DNA from: an uncultured Myxococcales bacterium
Lineage (GTDB): Bacteria > Myxococcota_A > Bradymonadia > UBA7976 > VGTA01
Assembly: GCA_937146725.1 (NCBI GenBank)
Contig: CAKZRU010000071.1
Location: forward strand, 37,035-101,034
DNA: 64,000 nt
Reading direction: 5' to 3'
A model generated the notes under the pieces. It did no database searches and had not been told where the DNA came from. It saw only the letters and a program-made list of their open reading frames with translations. Shown in pieces: positions 54,201 through 61,982 of the stretch; the first letter of the stretch is position 1; every line of letters starts with the position of its first letter. A program made the translations under genes and the position numbers.

Positions 54201-57200
54201 GCCTCAGGGAAAGGATTCTCAATTAACATAGAAAGTTCTTCCCCAATTTTGGGGTTATGAGTACCGAGACGCAGTTTAAGTTTATTCCCCTCAGCCTCAG
54301 CCCAAGACCCATAAGACCCATAAACATAGCTAGAAAGTATACTATAGCTTTCCTCTCCCTTTGCATTGGTACTATGAGCCACCCATAAATGCTCTCCTGA
54401 CTTTACAGGAGTCTGGGTACATGTTTGCGGCTGACTTACCTGCTTAAGCTGACAGGAACCAACCTTGACCAACTTTTGCTGATTTTGTACTTCATCTCGG
54501 CCAATTTCATCGCTGCTTGCAATCTTTACCCATTGAATCTGAAAAAGACTAAGCTCAACATCTTGGCCTTGAGCAAAGCGATCTTGCAAAGGATCAACAA
54601 GTACAACTTCAACCGTGTGTTCTTGATTGCTTGGTACATAATGGCCTTGTGTTGAACGTAAACCAATATAGCTTGAACTTGGGTGAATAACCACTTGACT
54701 TCCGGCACTTAAAGAAGCTTGATCACTATCGCTCACAGTCCATTGAGCACTCAGTTCATAGGGAGTGTAGCCATTGATTGTAGGCCTAAACTGAATCGTT
54801 GCATATCCATTTTGATCAAGTCGACCTGAACGACTATCCGAGCCATTAAGCTCTAGCCCTGAGTCAGAGGTAAAACTTGGGAAGAAACGTTGAATTTCAG
54901 CATGTAATCCTCGATGGTCCCAATCGAGTTGATGCAGGCCTCCAAAAATAAATTCACCAAGCTTGGCAACACCTAATTGTATGCCTTGGGGATCTTCTGC
55001 TCTTTGATATTTTAATTCAACACTTGGTGAATAGCTTCCTTTTGTGGTGGTAACAACTGAATGCCATTTACGCTCGTTTAAACCGGCTCCATAAAAGTAT
55101 TCAGCTCGAACTCCCAAATCCAAAGCTTGCTGAGACAAACTGTTATTCTTGGCTAAAGCATCAACCTTAAAGGTAGGTCTTTCAAAATGTGCAATTCGGA
55201 CATCATGTGACCAAGTATATGACTTTTTAGGGTCTTGTGGACTTTTACAACTCACACTTGCTGAATAAGTACCCAAACCAGCGTCTTTATCCAAAGTCAA
55301 CTTATGAGAAAAACCGCCTAATTTTGAAGTCTTAAAGTTAACTTCTTCCAATGTTTTACCATAGTGTTCGGTAAAGTTCAGTTGACAGTTTGTTTCACGT
55401 AAAGGCAGTACACCTTGTGTGGTCACTTCTGCTAAAGTACCGGCTACAAAAACATCATCACCCGGTCGATAAATCGCTCGATCGCTCCACACCAAACCAC
55501 GCTTTAAGACATACTTACCGTCATCATAATCATCATAATAGTAATAGTAATACCCATAATGATGATCCTTATCACGCACTCGATGCTCATTTGTGCTACT
55601 CACAAATGCATAGTCTTCTCTGACATTGGCCACTATATAATAATTGAAACTTTTCTTCTTGGCGGCAGCTTTTAATTTTTGGATTTGCTTTTGGTTAAAC
55701 TTAAACTCGGCAATCCCATCTTGATTGCTTAAAGCATCAGCAATCTTGGTTCCCCCGCTCACATAAACACTAACCTTTGCTTGCCCGACGGCCTGTTTAC
55801 TCTCTAAATCCCATATCCATACCTGCCCTCCAAGTTCCCCTAGCTTACCAATTAAGCCATAACGAGTGGCTTGAATGAGTGAGGTATTTTGAAAATATCT
55901 ATGCTTATTTGGAGCGAGTGACCTTGCTCCGAGCCAACCTTCAGGGCTGATATCTTCTTCCTTGGACTGCCAATGCCATTTTTGGTTGAGTAAGTAAAAC
56001 TGTGGTCCGCTTCCCGGCTTTAAACTTGGTAGACTATTTGCCCACTTGTAAAAGTTATTTTTAAATGCAGATTGGATGGCACAAGGATTTGACTTATCTG
56101 CACAATTGGGCTGAACTTTGGTGCTGGGTCCCAAAGCTTTAGGCCCAGTCAGCTGAGAGCCCGTATTTGGAAGGGCAGCATTCGTTTGTGAGGCTTCCTC
56201 GGTAAATGACCAATCTTTAGGTTCTCCGGCTAAGGCATAACGATAAGGCACAAGCGGGAACTTTTGCTTTTTACTTACATAATTCGCATCAAAAACATTT
56301 GCACAGAGTTCCTCACCGACTGTTGGAAGGCTTAAGTCCTTTAAATCCTTGTCCTCAAGTCTTTCCATAAGATCAAATTGAGCGATTTGCTTGGGACTAA
56401 GTGCATGCCAGCGAAGACACATATGATCCATAGCGTAATGGCGCAAATGAAAGGCGGGTTGATTGAGTTGCTCAACCGATATGAAGCTTGAGAAGTAATT
56501 GTAATCAATTCGACCTAAGTCTGGATGAGCAGTCTTAAGAAGTAGCCATTCTTGGCCTGAGTCCTGTTTATCTTTCCAAAACTCTTTAAAAACCTGCGTT
56601 CGTTTTAGGCCATTATGTTCACTACTTTTAATGTGCTTTACTCTCATCCATACCGCTAACTCCTTAGTAGGTGCAGTATTGTGATAAAGTTCAACAGACC
56701 AAGTCCGGCCTTGTTGGTGTTTTTCATCACTTTTAGGCCTTAAAAAGCTGTGCTTTTGTCTTTCTTCAGCTTTTATTGTATTTGGATCTAAGCCTACTGG
56801 ATAAAGAAGAACATGATCATATACTAAAGCACTTGGGACCTTATGATTAAAGCGCAGTTGAATATAGTGACGATAAATCTTAAGTTGCTCTAAGGTGAGT
56901 TGCCTTTCAGACTCAAAGTCTCTCCATTCACCTTTCTCGGAAAGCAAAGGCCCTTCCTCACTATTAATCCCCTTATCTACCTCTATTCGATATGTGGAAA
57001 AGGGCTCAACTTGATCTATAATTTTAAAATAACTACAGCGATCTTTATCATAATAAGTATGCGGGATTTCTTGATTAAGCGCATAGGCTAAAGTCAAGCT
57101 TTTGAGAATACGCCGACCTGCAATTTTATAAAGGTGCAATTTTGATAGTGGAAAACTTCCCTTTTGCTTTTGCTCTAAGCAGATCTGAATGATGCTTTTT

Positions 57201-57967
57201 TGGTCTAAATATGAGCTCCAAGATCCATTCTCATACAAACTAATATTGCTAACCTCATTACGATCTGTAGAAAAATGGCGAGAGGTTTCAAAATAAGGGC
57301 CTAAACTTTGTCCCTTAATTGAAGTCATTGGGCCCTTGAGCTTGACCTTATACTGTGTTGCATATTTCCAACGCTCTTTGGGGCTAAAGCGAATCGATTG
57401 AGGACCTTGCCAAACAAACTTTCCCTCAATCTTGGGTGTGATTGAAATATCAAACTTAGGGTTTAAGCCAATATCTATTGGAGACACCATGGCGCTATTA
57501 AAACGAAACACCAAATCTCCATAAACATAGCTTGGTAAGTCAATCTCAACCTTTAAAGGCTTTTCTTTGGATTGATTTTTAACCAAAGCCTTTAAGGAGC
57601 CTTGCTTGGCACTCACTACCTTTATCTTAGGCTCGTACTCATGAGGTGTATATAGACTGGGCGGATTGAGCAATAAAGCTTGATCAGCCTGTTGCTTTGA
57701 CTGTTTTGTAATCTGTTTCGCATCTGTTGTCTCAGCCGGGGTCTGGGAAGCTTGCTGAGCATCATGGGGCATCGGTGGTGTTAAAGGCTGTGCACCGACG
57801 ATTTCAGCCTGAGTCAGAACTAAACAAAAAGCTAAATATAAGTATAAATAGCGATTGACTATAGCATTGAGTTCAGTAAGGCTTTTGCTTTTTTGATATC
57901 CAATATACTGAAGTTTTGGTAAAAATAACTCTTTTTTCTGTGTTGGTCTACACACAACGACCCTCAT
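51218..57967 (-). CDS. Bacterial alpha-2-macroglobulin-like protein with thioester
   Basis: A very large periplasmic or lipid-anchored protease trap of 2249 residues. The N-terminus has an internal hydrophobic signal segment (YLYLYLAFCLVLTQAEIVGA, residues about 40-60), followed by repeated macroglobulin (MG) domains, a Gly-rich stretch (GGGGEGD, about 1440), and the thioester motif YPYGCLEQRSS with Cys1716-Leu-Glu-Gln1719. After it comes an alpha-helical thioester domain (IRYWMSFNAKINLWSNIYAF; WAWWSFDSSRRKLALALMAM) and a receptor-type beta domain at the end. Bacterial MGs trap attacking proteases. Usual sizes are about 1500-1900, so this one is long at the N-terminus. It is not next to a pbpC-like gene. 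It runs alone, divergent from sppA. Confidence 0.92.
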   Translation of the reverse strand: MRVVVCRPTQKKELFLPKLQYIGYQKSKSLTELNAIVNRYLYLYLAFCLVLTQAEIVGAQPLTPPMPHDAQQASQTPAETTDAKQITKQSKQQADQALLLNPPSLYTPHEYEPKIKVVSAKQGSLKALVKNQSKEKPLKVEIDLPSYVYGDLVFRFNSAMVSPIDIGLNPKFDISITPKIEGKFVWQGPQSIRFSPKERWKYATQYKVKLKGPMTSIKGQSLGPYFETSRHFSTDRNEVSNISLYENGSWSSYLDQKSIIQICLEQKQKGSFPLSKLHLYKIAGRRILKSLTLAYALNQEIPHTYYDKDRCSYFKIIDQVEPFSTYRIEVDKGINSEEGPLLSEKGEWRDFESERQLTLEQLKIYRHYIQLRFNHKVPSALVYDHVLLYPVGLDPNTIKAEERQKHSFLRPKSDEKHQQGRTWSVELYHNTAPTKELAVWMRVKHIKSSEHNGLKRTQVFKEFWKDKQDSGQEWLLLKTAHPDLGRIDYNYFSSFISVEQLNQPAFHLRHYAMDHMCLRWHALSPKQIAQFDLMERLEDKDLKDLSLPTVGEELCANVFDANYVSKKQKFPLVPYRYALAGEPKDWSFTEEASQTNAALPNTGSQLTGPKALGPSTKVQPNCADKSNPCAIQSAFKNNFYKWANSLPSLKPGSGPQFYLLNQKWHWQSKEEDISPEGWLGARSLAPNKHRYFQNTSLIQATRYGLIGKLGELGGQVWIWDLESKQAVGQAKVSVYVSGGTKIADALSNQDGIAEFKFNQKQIQKLKAAAKKKSFNYYIVANVREDYAFVSSTNEHRVRDKDHHYGYYYYYYDDYDDGKYVLKRGLVWSDRAIYRPGDDVFVAGTLAEVTTQGVLPLRETNCQLNFTEHYGKTLEEVNFKTSKLGGFSHKLTLDKDAGLGTYSASVSCKSPQDPKKSYTWSHDVRIAHFERPTFKVDALAKNNSLSQQALDLGVRAEYFYGAGLNERKWHSVVTTTKGSYSPSVELKYQRAEDPQGIQLGVAKLGEFIFGGLHQLDWDHRGLHAEIQRFFPSFTSDSGLELNGSDSRSGRLDQNGYATIQFRPTINGYTPYELSAQWTVSDSDQASLSAGSQVVIHPSSSYIGLRSTQGHYVPSNQEHTVEVVLVDPLQDRFAQGQDVELSLFQIQWVKIASSDEIGRDEVQNQQKLVKVGSCQLKQVSQPQTCTQTPVKSGEHLWVAHSTNAKGEESYSILSSYVYGSYGSWAEAEGNKLKLRLGTHNPKIGEELSMLIENPFPEAEVWITVERETIVYSKRQKVGPADLIKIPITEEMGPNAWVKVALTQPRSSLPYVKSSTNPAPFQSAKKHSYEDDDQVSDLGQAREFYGSEEIQVRLSEAELKVTVTPDAQEKRPGDSITVQVKVSDQQNQAVAGEVYLWALDESVVRLTDFKAPNLFDMLHNDRKNRIDTYSHLTQMIAHATMGNKGYPVGGGGGEGDLGVNGRSNFKATPFFLGVQKVDPSGQVSFTQKLSDDLTTFKLFAVAVSERQTQTTNGQQNPPKSKGQLPYLLRAGSGSSKVTVNLPLMLKAVLPRSLNVGDRFNMGAMISSLMDSDETLKVKFELEGPVEALGITETESLVPRRNNKVVSVPYKVTGLGKVKVNLTLYRNGKVEDRVEHELEAQVPVAPEHFAQVGELVALPKGQEETAVIDLRQSTSKEDGQDQLGVVLPTLPAQIQLDFGVSVINNLFNDVVALIEYPYGCLEQRSSRILPFALAQVLKLPLEEVFNRKDHSIPSDQRLKKVIQSYFNDVASMQNHSGGIRYWMSFNAKINLWSNIYAFVVINELVKAGYKNDMVNMKSLQRFLKLSRPHGFKLKNRGEYNVRPELSAFLSFAQSEYATPDYALEEELYSMSEDLNLNAKLLLAASMAGPITKPSKGARLTTAKALFKDAMRSFSFDGERVQLADRNYAWAWWSFDSSRRKLALALMAMLRVEPEHELALPLLRTIAQKNKGRQYLNTQATAFTLLAIRDYLAVRESVTPDMHVNVEMLVNQAGQRSKTTLSTHDIKGFDSPLISVKRKFNLKGVVQGKSKQHMMETEGIGISATGQGRLYYGARITQYPQVVQKESINRGYILEREYRLKLPANTSDAQRRKLFSQKADDQDPDLFPKTLSYQLGDLVEVTLTLKVPHEAHYLVINDALPSGLEIVDQSLKGSQFYGPAKGSEWHVFDHVELRDDRVLLFANRLRKGTYQFKYITKASTVGRFMRPAAVVEEMYAPQHFGRSDGGYLWVGSAP

Positions 57968-58246
57968 TACTTTGGTGATTAATCAGATGAAGAACATGTA
58001 TCGATCGTATATCACAAATAAACAACAATATACTGATCTGACACCTCATTGAACTAACAGACTTTTGTTGAAGTTTATGACAAAATGATCACAAAATTCT
58101 GTAATTAAGTTTAAGAGATCCACAAAATCAGTACTTACCTTGCTTATACGGATTGACTTGCAAGCGACTCATTTGCTTGCTAATCCATACATTCTTATCC
58201 ATAAGCGCATTAGAAAACTGATTTATCTTTAAAGAAGTAGGGATAT

Positions 58247-59275
58247 ATGACTACTGAACCAAGTTCTTTCATCAATCGATTAAAATCAAGCTGCCTGTTT
58301 TTTGCTCTTTTAGCCTTCTGCTTTATTGTCGGATTAGGTTTAGTGACAACAGCTTTATCTCAGCTTGGAGAAGATCAGGTTGGTGTGATCGAGCAATCGA
58401 GTACTGAGCATGATCCAAACAGCTCTGCGGTGGCTGTCATTTCACTAAGCGGGGTAATGCTTAGAGGAGCAGATGGCGTCAATGAGGGGATTACACAGGA
58501 CTTTTTGAAGATGCTCAAAAAGGCTCAAAAAGACCCACTGATCAAAGCTGTTTTAATCAGACTTAATACCCCCGGTGGTTCGGTCACTGATGCTGATTTA
58601 ATTTACCATAAAATCCAGGCACTTAAAGCGTCGGGCAAGCCTGTACTGTTACTCATGGATGATACCTGTGCTTCTGGTGGCTATTATGCTGCTTTAGCTG
58701 CGAGTGAGGTGTGGGCTTTACCCACCACAATTACCGGTAGTATCGGTGTGATTGTCAGTGGCTTAAACTTTTCTAAGCTACTCACTAACTATGGCATCAG
58801 TGATGAATCGATTACGTCCGGACCCAACAAAGCCTTATTTTCGGCAACAACTGCACCAAATCCTGCTCATCGAGAAATCTTACAAGGTATTGTAGATCAA
58901 CTTTATCAACGCTTTTTAAACCTTTTGATTAAAGGGCGAAAGCTAGACGCAGCTGAGGCTAAAAAGATTGCTGATGGTCGAGTATATACTGCCCAAGAAG
59001 CACTTAAATTAAAGCTGATTGATAAGATTGCCTATCCCAATGAAGCCTTAGAAAGAGTGAAAGAGCTCTCCAATATCTCCGGTGAAGTCCGTGTGGTCAG
59101 ATACCATGTTCCCAAAAGTATATTTAGTCGTTTTTCTGGTTACTTAGGCTTTGGTTTAGATGGGCTAGAAGATTCAACATCCTTAAAACTTGCTCTTGAG
59201 GGCCCAAGAGCTTATTACATGTACGCGCCTCAAGGCCTATTATGGCGATTTATGCGCTTAATCAAGACTCATTAA
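58247..59275 (+). CDS. sppA: Signal peptide peptidase SppA (S49 family)
   Basis: A membrane-bound serine protease that degrades cleaved signal peptides. An N-terminal membrane helix (SCLFFALLAFCFIVGLGLV) is followed by the S49 core: SLSGVMLRG, VLIRLNTPGGSVTDADLIYH, catalytic Ser143 in CASGGYYAALAA, then GSIGVIVSGLNF and Lys195 in SGPNKALFS. These positions equal those of the short Bacillus-type SppA, so the single-domain length (342) is normal. A GGGAT-like site precedes ATG 58247. It is first in a plus-strand run with the DUF72-like and kinase genes. Confidence 0.95.
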   Translation: MTTEPSSFINRLKSSCLFFALLAFCFIVGLGLVTTALSQLGEDQVGVIEQSSTEHDPNSSAVAVISLSGVMLRGADGVNEGITQDFLKMLKKAQKDPLIKAVLIRLNTPGGSVTDADLIYHKIQALKASGKPVLLLMDDTCASGGYYAALAASEVWALPTTITGSIGVIVSGLNFSKLLTNYGISDESITSGPNKALFSATTAPNPAHREILQGIVDQLYQRFLNLLIKGRKLDAAEAKKIADGRVYTAQEALKLKLIDKIAYPNEALERVKELSNISGEVRVVRYHVPKSIFSRFSGYLGFGLDGLEDSTSLKLALEGPRAYYMYAPQGLLWRFMRLIKTH

Positions 59276-59335
59276 ATACTCTTGAACATATCTTAAACTT
59301 AATCAACATCAAGCAATGAAACTATAAGAAACCAC

Positions 59336-60058
59336 ATGACAAATAGTGATCAATCTCAAAGTGAAAACCAACATTTAGCAGTAACCTGTGCGACAGACCG
59401 TGGCGTTTATGCGGGCTATTGGAAAGTGCTTAATCATTACGAACTTTCTGCACAAGACCTAGCCACAAAGGCCAATCGCTTGCGTATATGGCGTGAGCAG
59501 GCACCACAAAACGCATCGTTTGTTTCTCGTATCTCCGATAAAGTGATTAGCGAAATGTTTAGTGATCAAAGAGGAATCTCATCGATTGCCGAGGCTGAAA
59601 TCGCTCGGGCACTTACTCGAGTTGAAGCACTTGGCTCTGAATTACTCTTATTACAGACTCCCTCACACATTCGCCCTTCTACAACACATGAGGCCGCCAT
59701 TATTAAGTTACGAGAACGCCTACCAGAGTCTTTACCCTTAGCATGGAAGGCTGATGGTTTATGGTCTGAAAGCGAAGCATTTTATGAGCTATGCGAAGCC
59801 CAGCAAATCATCCCAGTCATTGATCCTTTAATGTGGGAAGAAGATGAACCATTACCAAATGGTGCTTTTGCTTATTGGAAGATTATGGGCGGACAGGGCT
59901 TAAGTGTAAGATTATCTGAGTATGATCTTGACAAACTTCTTGATCTCGCTGATCAATGGTTTGCCAAGCAAGATCCTGAAAGTTCATATAAGTTGTGGGC
60001 AAACTTTACTTCACCCAAGATGATCCCCTTAGCTCATCGTTGGCAGGACATGTTTTAA
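59336..60058 (+). CDS. DUF72-like (YecE family) protein
   Basis: A 240-residue cytosolic protein. The order of GVYAGYWKVLNHYELSAQDL, NASFVSRISDKVISEMFSDQ, LGSELLLLQTPSHIRPST, LPLAWKADGLWSESEAFYEL and the final KLWANFTSPKMIPLAHRWQD follows DUF72 (a TIM-barrel family of unknown function with conserved FxxK/R-xS and LLQxPP-like strands). The usual start block with FYPxxL and the C-terminal RxHG are degenerate, so the family call is moderate. It lies 60 bases after sppA and 24 before the kinase. Confidence 0.6.
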   Translation: MTNSDQSQSENQHLAVTCATDRGVYAGYWKVLNHYELSAQDLATKANRLRIWREQAPQNASFVSRISDKVISEMFSDQRGISSIAEAEIARALTRVEALGSELLLLQTPSHIRPSTTHEAAIIKLRERLPESLPLAWKADGLWSESEAFYELCEAQQIIPVIDPLMWEEDEPLPNGAFAYWKIMGGQGLSVRLSEYDLDKLLDLADQWFAKQDPESSYKLWANFTSPKMIPLAHRWQDMF

Positions 60059-60082
60059 CCGTTTAACTGTGGGAGTCACCAG

Positions 60083-61063
60083 ATGCTTAAACCCGGAGAG
60101 ATGATCGGGTCTTATCGACTTGATAAAATCATCGGTTCCGGAAGCTCTGCAAGCGTATATCTTGCCCGCTCTATATATAACGAACAAGCGGTTGCGATAA
60201 AACTTCGTCCCCGTACTCATGGCCAATATGAAGCTATTTTAGCAAGTCGCTTCACCGAAAGTGCTCGACTACACTATCAGTTTTGTCATCCAAATATCGC
60301 GTGGTTGCATGAGGTGATAGAGACCGATACTTATCAAGCGGTCGTGATTGAATATTTACAAGGTGGCACTCTAAGTGAGCTCCTTAAGCAGCGTCAAATC
60401 TTAACGATCGATGAGGTCTGTCGCTTGGGTGTACATCTTGCAGATGGCCTTGAGCATATGCATGATATTCAGGTGATTCACCGTGATATTAAGCCGGATA
60501 ATATATTATTTGCTGATACCAAAGATCTTTCAACGGTGCGCATTGCTGACTTTGATGTCTCTAAAAATCCATACCATAGCCCCAATCTGACCGAAAAAGG
60601 TGCCCATGTCGGTACGCTCTGCTATGTAGCTCCCGAGCAATTCAACCAAGAAAAGCCAAGAGCCATTGCCGACATATACAGTTTAGCTATGGTTTTGTTT
60701 GAGTGTATCTCAGGCCGACTTCCTTATGACTCCATATCTATGCCTTCAATATTTAGTCATTTTTTGGATCAAAAGCCTTTTCCAAAACCCTCGTTCTTTA
60801 ATGCTCAAGTCAGCCCAGCTTTTGATTGGATGATTGAGCAAGCATCAATGATTAACCCAGAACAACGTATTCCTTCTGCAGCAAACTTGGCCATTCTTTT
60901 ACTCGCTCTTTCGGAGTCAACTCGTAAAAGCTACCCAAGAATTAGAGTCTTACGTTTACAAACTAGAGTACCATGGCTGCAACATGCTCTTGCTCAAGCC
61001 CCAAAGGGTGTTCAAAATGAGCTTTATCCGGCCATAAAGCAACTTGGTTTTGAGTTTATCTAA
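60083..61063 (+). CDS. Cytosolic Ser/Thr protein kinase with DFD in place of DFG
   Basis: A Hanks-type kinase of 326 residues. The glycine loop is GSGSSASV (18-25), Lys40 in VAIKL binds ATP, Glu59 (FTESARL) is the helix-C partner, and the catalytic loop is HRDIKPDN with Asp135 and Asn140. The metal loop is DFD at 156-158 instead of DFG. APEQ follows at about 183-186. No membrane helix or sensor domain is seen. A GGGAG site seven bases before ATG supports the start. Substrates unknown; the 24-base gap to the DUF72-like gene suggests co-transcription. Confidence 0.9.
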   Translation: MLKPGEMIGSYRLDKIIGSGSSASVYLARSIYNEQAVAIKLRPRTHGQYEAILASRFTESARLHYQFCHPNIAWLHEVIETDTYQAVVIEYLQGGTLSELLKQRQILTIDEVCRLGVHLADGLEHMHDIQVIHRDIKPDNILFADTKDLSTVRIADFDVSKNPYHSPNLTEKGAHVGTLCYVAPEQFNQEKPRAIADIYSLAMVLFECISGRLPYDSISMPSIFSHFLDQKPFPKPSFFNAQVSPAFDWMIEQASMINPEQRIPSAANLAILLLALSESTRKSYPRIRVLRLQTRVPWLQHALAQAPKGVQNELYPAIKQLGFEFI

Positions 61064-61174
61064 GCTCTTATCACTTCTCAAATAAGGCTTAAAATTTCAT
61101 CTTTACAAAGTACCCAAAGCAACATAAGACTCCACCTAAGACTTTGAGATCATTTACCCAATAGGACGATATGT

Positions 61175-61777
61175 ATGGCTAAGCTTTACTTTTTTTATTC
61201 AGCGATGAATGCGGGGAAAACAACCAGTCTTTTGCAGTCTGACCACAATTATCGTCAACGAGGAATGAATACAATTCTTTATACCTCAAAACGAGATGAT
61301 CGCTCTGGAGAAGGGATCATTAGCTCTCGTATTGGCCTATCTCGTAAAGCGCATCTTATCGAAGACCAAAGCGATCTTTTTGCCGATGTCAAAGCTCGTC
61401 ATGAAACTGAAGAATTGCATTGTGTGTTTATTGATGAAGCTCAGTTTTTAACGCCAGCTCAAGTGCTGCAAGCCACCATGATTTGTGATCAACTTAAGAT
61501 TCCTGTACTCGCTTACGGCCTACGCAGTGACTTTCGAGGTGAGCCCTTTGCCGGAAGTATTTACTTGCTTGCTTGGGCCGAAGAACTCATCGAGGTAAAA
61601 ACCGTCTGTCGCTCAGGAAGAAAAGCAACAATGAGTGCGCGTTTAAGCGCCGAGGGTGAGCGAGTATGGGAAGGCGAGCAGGTACAAATTGGCTATCATT
61701 ATGAACCGTTATCTAGGCACTTGTTCAATCTACCCAAAGTCAGTCCGATCACTTACTCACCAAAATCTGAATCCTAG
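61175..61777 (+). CDS. tdk: Thymidine kinase, class II, zinc ligands mostly lost
   Basis: A 200-residue cytosolic salvage enzyme that phosphorylates thymidine. Walker A is SAMNAGKTTSLL (residues 9-20, with MNAGKT), Walker B FIDEAQFL (catalytic Glu near residue 88), and the conserved YGLRSDFRGEPFAGS. In class II enzymes two Cys in a C-x-C/C-x-x-C and a later C-x-x-H or Cys pair bind zinc next to the lasso. Here the sequence is Cys145-Arg-Ser147 and later Ser180-Arg-His182-Leu183, so most ligands are missing. ATG 61175 has AGGA eight bases upstream. It follows the kinase by 111 bases. Confidence 0.9.
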   Translation: MAKLYFFYSAMNAGKTTSLLQSDHNYRQRGMNTILYTSKRDDRSGEGIISSRIGLSRKAHLIEDQSDLFADVKARHETEELHCVFIDEAQFLTPAQVLQATMICDQLKIPVLAYGLRSDFRGEPFAGSIYLLAWAEELIEVKTVCRSGRKATMSARLSAEGERVWEGEQVQIGYHYEPLSRHLFNLPKVSPITYSPKSES

Positions 61778-61778
61778 A

Positions 61779-61818
61779 TTAAATTTTCAAGTTAAATTCT
61801 CAAGTTAAATTCTTTGAG
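61779..61818. repeat. Three-copy 13-bp tandem repeat
   Basis: Units TTAAATTTTCAAG, TTAAATTCTCAAG and TTAAATTCTTTGAG lie just after the tdk stop. An inverted repeat (CCTAGATT 61773-61780 with AATCTAGG 61830-61837) encloses them. Confidence 0.8.
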
Positions 61819-61982
61819 CTAAACGATTGAATCTAGGTGAAAAATCGGTTAGATTAGTGGGCTTAAAAGTTTAATCGTTAATTCCTATATCGTCTGAAAT
61901 CATCAGATTTGGTTACCAAGATCTAATGGGTCTTGTTCTAATGCTGAATAAATGAGTTGAGACGAGGAGAGCTAAACTTCTC

